This document shows positions 62,001 through 64,000 of a stretch of DNA of 64,000 nucleotides, piece by piece. Numbering within the stretch: position 1 is the first letter of the stretch; each line of letters begins with the position of its first letter. Source of the DNA: Streptomyces sp. AP-93 (lineage in GTDB: Bacteria > Actinomycetota > Actinomycetes > Streptomycetales > Streptomycetaceae). Position numbers and translations under genes: made by a program. A model generated the notes under the pieces. That model searched no databases and was not told the DNA's origin. It was given only the letters and a program-made list of their open reading frames with translations. The stretch covers positions 372,022-436,021 of the forward strand of contig NZ_JALGBX010000003.1 in NCBI RefSeq assembly GCF_022808175.1, given 5' to 3'.

Positions 62001-63657
62001 CTCCGACTCCCGCCGGGCGATCCGGGTCCGGATCGGCGGCGAGGACCACTGGGCGGCCATCGAGGACGCGGGCCGGCTGCGCGACGCGCTGGGCACGGCG
62101 CTCCCGGTGGGCGTCCCGGAGGCGTTCACCGAGCCGGTGAAGGACCCGCTCGGCGACCTCCTGGCCCGGTACGCCCGCACCCACGGCCCCTTCACCACGG
62201 TCACCGCCGCCGCGCGCTTCGGTCTGGGCACGGCCGTGACGGACGGTGCGCTGCACCGGCTCGCGGCGGCCGGGCGGGTGGTGCAGGGCGAGTTCCACCC
62301 GGCGGGCATCGGCCAGGAATGGTGCGACGCCACCGTTCTGCGGCGGCTGCGGCGTCGCTCCCTCGCCGCCCTGCGCCAGGAGCTGGAGCCGGTCCCTCCC
62401 GCCTCCCTGGCCACCTTCCTCCCCCAGTGGCAGCACCTGGGCGGAGCCCTGCGCGGCGTCGACGGCCTGGCCCGCGCGATCGAACAGCTCCAGGGCGCCG
62501 CGGTGCCCGCCTCCGCCCTCGAGCGCCTGATCCTCCCGTCCCGCGTATCGGACTACTCCCCGACCCTCCTGGACGAGCTGACCACCACCGGCGAGGTCGT
62601 CTGGGCCGGCGCGGGGGCCCTCCCGGGCAAGGACGGCTGGATCTCCCTCTACCTCGCCGACGCTGCCCCCCTCCTCCTCCCTCCCGCCCACCCCCTGGGA
62701 CTCACCCCGCTCCACGAAGCGGTGCTCTCCGCCCTCTCCGGCGGCTACGGCCTGTTCTTCCGCCAGCTCACGGACCGGGTCCGAACCCTGCACCCGGACG
62801 CCTCCGACGCGGACCTCTCCTCCGCCGTCTGGGACCTGGCGTGGTCGGGCCGCCTGACCAACGACACCCTGGCCCCCCTGCGCTCCCTCCTCGGCTCGGG
62901 CCGCACGGCGGGCGCCACCGCCCACCGCGCTCGCCGTACGATCCCGCGCGGCCGCTACGGCACCCTCACCACCCCTGCCTCCCGTACGGGCCCGCCCACG
63001 GTGTCGGGCCGCTGGTCCCTGCTCCCGGCCCACGCCCCCGACCCGACCCACCGCGCACACGCCCTGGCCCGCACCCTGCTGGACCGCCACGGGGTGGTGA
63101 CCCGGGGCGCGGTGGCCGCGGAAGGCGTGGAGGGCGGCTTCAGCGCGGTCTACCGGGTCCTGTCCGCCTTCGAGGACAGCGGCCAGGCCCGCAGGGGGTA
63201 CGTGGTCGAAGGCCTGGGCGCGGCCCAGTTCGCCATGGACGGCGCGGTCGACCGCCTCCGCGCCGCCGAGCGGACCCCGCCCCCGCTGGCCGCGGTGGTC
63301 CTGGCGGCCGCCGACCCCGCAAACGCCTACGGCGCGGCCCTGCCCTGGCCGGAGCCCCCGACCGGCGCCACCCACAAGCCGGGCCGCAAGGCTGGCTCCC
63401 TGGTGGTCCTGGTCGACGGCGAACTCACCCTCTACCTGGAGCGCGGCGGCAAAACCCTCCTGGCCTGGGCCGACCCGGACGACCCCCGCCTCACGGCCGC
63501 CCTGACAGCCCTCACCACGGCCTCCCGCAAGGGCACCCTCCCCACCCTCACCCTGGAACGCATCAACGCCACCCCGTCCCTCACCTCGCCCTACGCCCCA
63601 CCCATTGAAGCCACAGGCTTCCACGCCACCCCCCAAGGCCTCCGCCTCCGCCACTGA
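59035..63657 (+). CDS. lhr: Lhr-type ATP-dependent helicase
   Basis: A 1540-residue superfamily 2 helicase, normal for Lhr. The N-terminal helicase core has Walker A APTGSGKTLAA, motif II ILDEVHAV, motif III LSATVRP, TSSLELGIDMG and QRVGRAGHQ. Next is the Lhr winged-helix and beta domain with LDEEMVYESRVGDVFTLGTTSWRI, then the long C-terminal 'Lhr-CTD' region. It is a DNA repair helicase in mycobacteria. An ATG at 59035 after GGGGG begins MSGTALDSF. The last ~600 residues are weakly constrained and rich in Pro/Arg. Confidence 0.94.
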   Translation: MSGTALDSFSPATRSWFTGAFVSPTSAQEGAWRAIGAGSDVLVVAPTGSGKTLAAFLAALDQLASTPPPAEPKKRCRVLYISPLKALAVDVERNLRSPLTGIRQESVRLGLPEPEIRVGIRSGDTPPAERRALVTRPPDILITTPESLFLMLTSAAREALAGIETVILDEVHAVAGTKRGAHLALSLERLDELLPRPARRIGLSATVRPVDEVARYLAPRGKVEIVQPPSTKEFDLSVVVPVEDMGELGGSPATEGKEGGDKPSIWPHVEERIADLVQAHRSTIVFANSRRLAERLCNRLNEIAYERATGGPLPEGPPPAEIMAQSGAAQGAPPLLARAHHGSVSKEQRALVEEDLKAGRLPAVVATSSLELGIDMGAVDLVIQVESPPSVASGLQRVGRAGHQVGAVSTGVVFPKYRGDLVQAAVVTERMRTGSIESLRIPSNPLDVLAQQLVAMTAMDTWQLDDLLALVRRAAPFAALPDSAFTAVLDMLAGRYPSDAFAELRPRVVWDRVAGTITGRPGAQRLAVTSGGTIPDRGLFGVFLAGATASDEKRGKKGGGRVGELDEEMVYESRVGDVFTLGTTSWRIVDITRDRVLVTPAPGVPGRLPFWKGDQLGRPLELGRAVGAFLRELGGLDAEDARLRLVAAGLDAWAAENVLSYLAEQREACGHVPDDRTIVVERFRDELGDWRVVVHSPFGAQVHAPWALALGARLSERYGMDAQVMHADDGIVLRLPDADLLNMDLDLLDHDPARGGSAHSFGFDDEKPPLGAADVAFDHGDVQQIVTDQVGGSALFASRFRECAARALLLPRRNPGKRTPLWQQRQRASQLLQVASEFGSFPIVLEAVRECLQDVFDVPGLTELMGDIEARRVRLVEVTTPEPSPFARSLLFGYVAQFLYEGDSPLAERRAAALSLDSRLLAELLGQAELRELLDAEVLTELERELQWLTEDRRAKDAESVADLLRLLGPLTPAELAARGAEPQWAPSLSDSRRAIRVRIGGEDHWAAIEDAGRLRDALGTALPVGVPEAFTEPVKDPLGDLLARYARTHGPFTTVTAAARFGLGTAVTDGALHRLAAAGRVVQGEFHPAGIGQEWCDATVLRRLRRRSLAALRQELEPVPPASLATFLPQWQHLGGALRGVDGLARAIEQLQGAAVPASALERLILPSRVSDYSPTLLDELTTTGEVVWAGAGALPGKDGWISLYLADAAPLLLPPAHPLGLTPLHEAVLSALSGGYGLFFRQLTDRVRTLHPDASDADLSSAVWDLAWSGRLTNDTLAPLRSLLGSGRTAGATAHRARRTIPRGRYGTLTTPASRTGPPTVSGRWSLLPAHAPDPTHRAHALARTLLDRHGVVTRGAVAAEGVEGGFSAVYRVLSAFEDSGQARRGYVVEGLGAAQFAMDGAVDRLRAAERTPPPLAAVVLAAADPANAYGAALPWPEPPTGATHKPGRKAGSLVVLVDGELTLYLERGGKTLLAWADPDDPRLTAALTALTTASRKGTLPTLTLERINATPSLTSPYAPPIEATGFHATPQGLRLRH

Positions 63658-64000
63658 CACAGCCCAGAACACCCACCCCAGAACCGGTCCCGAACCACAG
63701 CCCGAAAGCAGGCCCGGGGCAAAGCCCGGAAACGGAGCCCGCGCCGCAGCCCGGAAACGAGATCCGGGGCGAGGTCTGGGGCGCAGCCCAGAAGCGGGGC
63801 CCGGGGCACAGCCCCCGAAACCGGGCCCTGGGCACAGCCCGGAAACGGGGTCCGGGGCAGGGGTCCGGGGCGCAGCCCCCGGGACCGGGGCCCTGGGCGA
63901 GGCCCGGAAACGGGGCCCCGGGCGCAGCCCGGGAACGGGGTCCGGGGCGCAGCCCCGGGGAACGGAGGAAGGGTGGGGCGGGGAGCAAGCACCGCGCAGC
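63658..64000. repeat. Gene-free end of window: degenerate GC-rich tandem repeats
   Basis: About ten imperfect copies of a 24-30 bp unit containing CCCGGAAACGGGG and TCCGGGGCGCAGCCC. I recall this as a common intergenic Streptomyces repeat family with hairpin potential. No gene is seen. Confidence 0.8.

Noticed and set aside
60193..63672. 1159-codon minus-strand frame opposite lhr
   Set aside because: Gly/Glu/Gln-rich antisense of a GC-rich gene; lhr motifs are unambiguous on the plus strand.

Overview
The window is very GC-rich (about 73% by eye), has strong G/C preference at third codon positions, and uses many GTG starts. Its gene order (recA-recX, a DUF3046 gene, miaB, miaA, dapF, an RSH-type (p)ppGpp gene, hflX, and a glutamate ABC transporter beside a two-component system) is one I recall from the Streptomyces chromosome core. 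It is almost certainly a Streptomyces or a very close relative. Most of the window is core chromosome. Nothing looks like a phage, transposon or CRISPR array, and I found no tRNA or rRNA genes.

Layout. Bases 1-9700 (minus strand) hold the start of a DinG-type helicase and, upstream of it, a four-gene siderophore operon: diaminobutyrate aminotransferase, NIS synthetase, acetyltransferase, second NIS synthetase. The first NIS synthetase carries a roughly 900-residue Pro/Ala/Ser-rich N-terminal extension built partly from 48-bp and 90-bp tandem repeats. Bases 9950-20100 carry a secreted trypsin-like protease, hflX, an M1 peptidase, rshA, dapF, a membrane protein, miaA and two tiny proteins. Bases 20100-24000 carry an extradiol-dioxygenase-like protein, a large imperfect inverted repeat, miaB and a TAXI solute-binding protein.

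Bases 24000-37250 form a divergent glycan-degradation locus. GH38 mannosidase, LacI regulator and ROK kinase lie on the minus strand. A GH5-like enzyme, a Tat-exported GH85 endo-beta-N-acetylglucosaminidase and a second GH38 lie on the plus strand. Together they look like a system that releases N-glycans outside the cell and trims them inside, under LacI control. Bases 37300-43200 hold the gluRK two-component genes divergent from gluABCD. Bases 43400-47740 hold a flavin monooxygenase, a cysteine-rich leader peptide preceding cysteine dioxygenase and rhodanese, and a multicopper oxidase.

Bases 48100-52550 hold an FtsX-type permease without an adjacent ATPase, then recX and recA with a LexA-like box. 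Bases 53000-59000 hold a 2H phosphoesterase, an HTH plus Clp-N protein behind twin palindromes, an AI-2E-type transporter, a DUF3046 protein, an unrecognised protein, and azlD/azlC/araC. The window ends with Lhr helicase and a run of degenerate GC-rich repeats.

A recurrent oddity is tandem duplication at the 3' ends of genes. At three separate loci (14433-14518, 23917-23976, 37225-37308) the last codons plus the stop codon are repeated 4-5 times. The strongest candidates for new biology are the repeat-extended NIS synthetase and its reduced pathway, the cysteine leader-peptide attenuator, the N-glycan locus, and the HTH-ClpN gene with twin operators.
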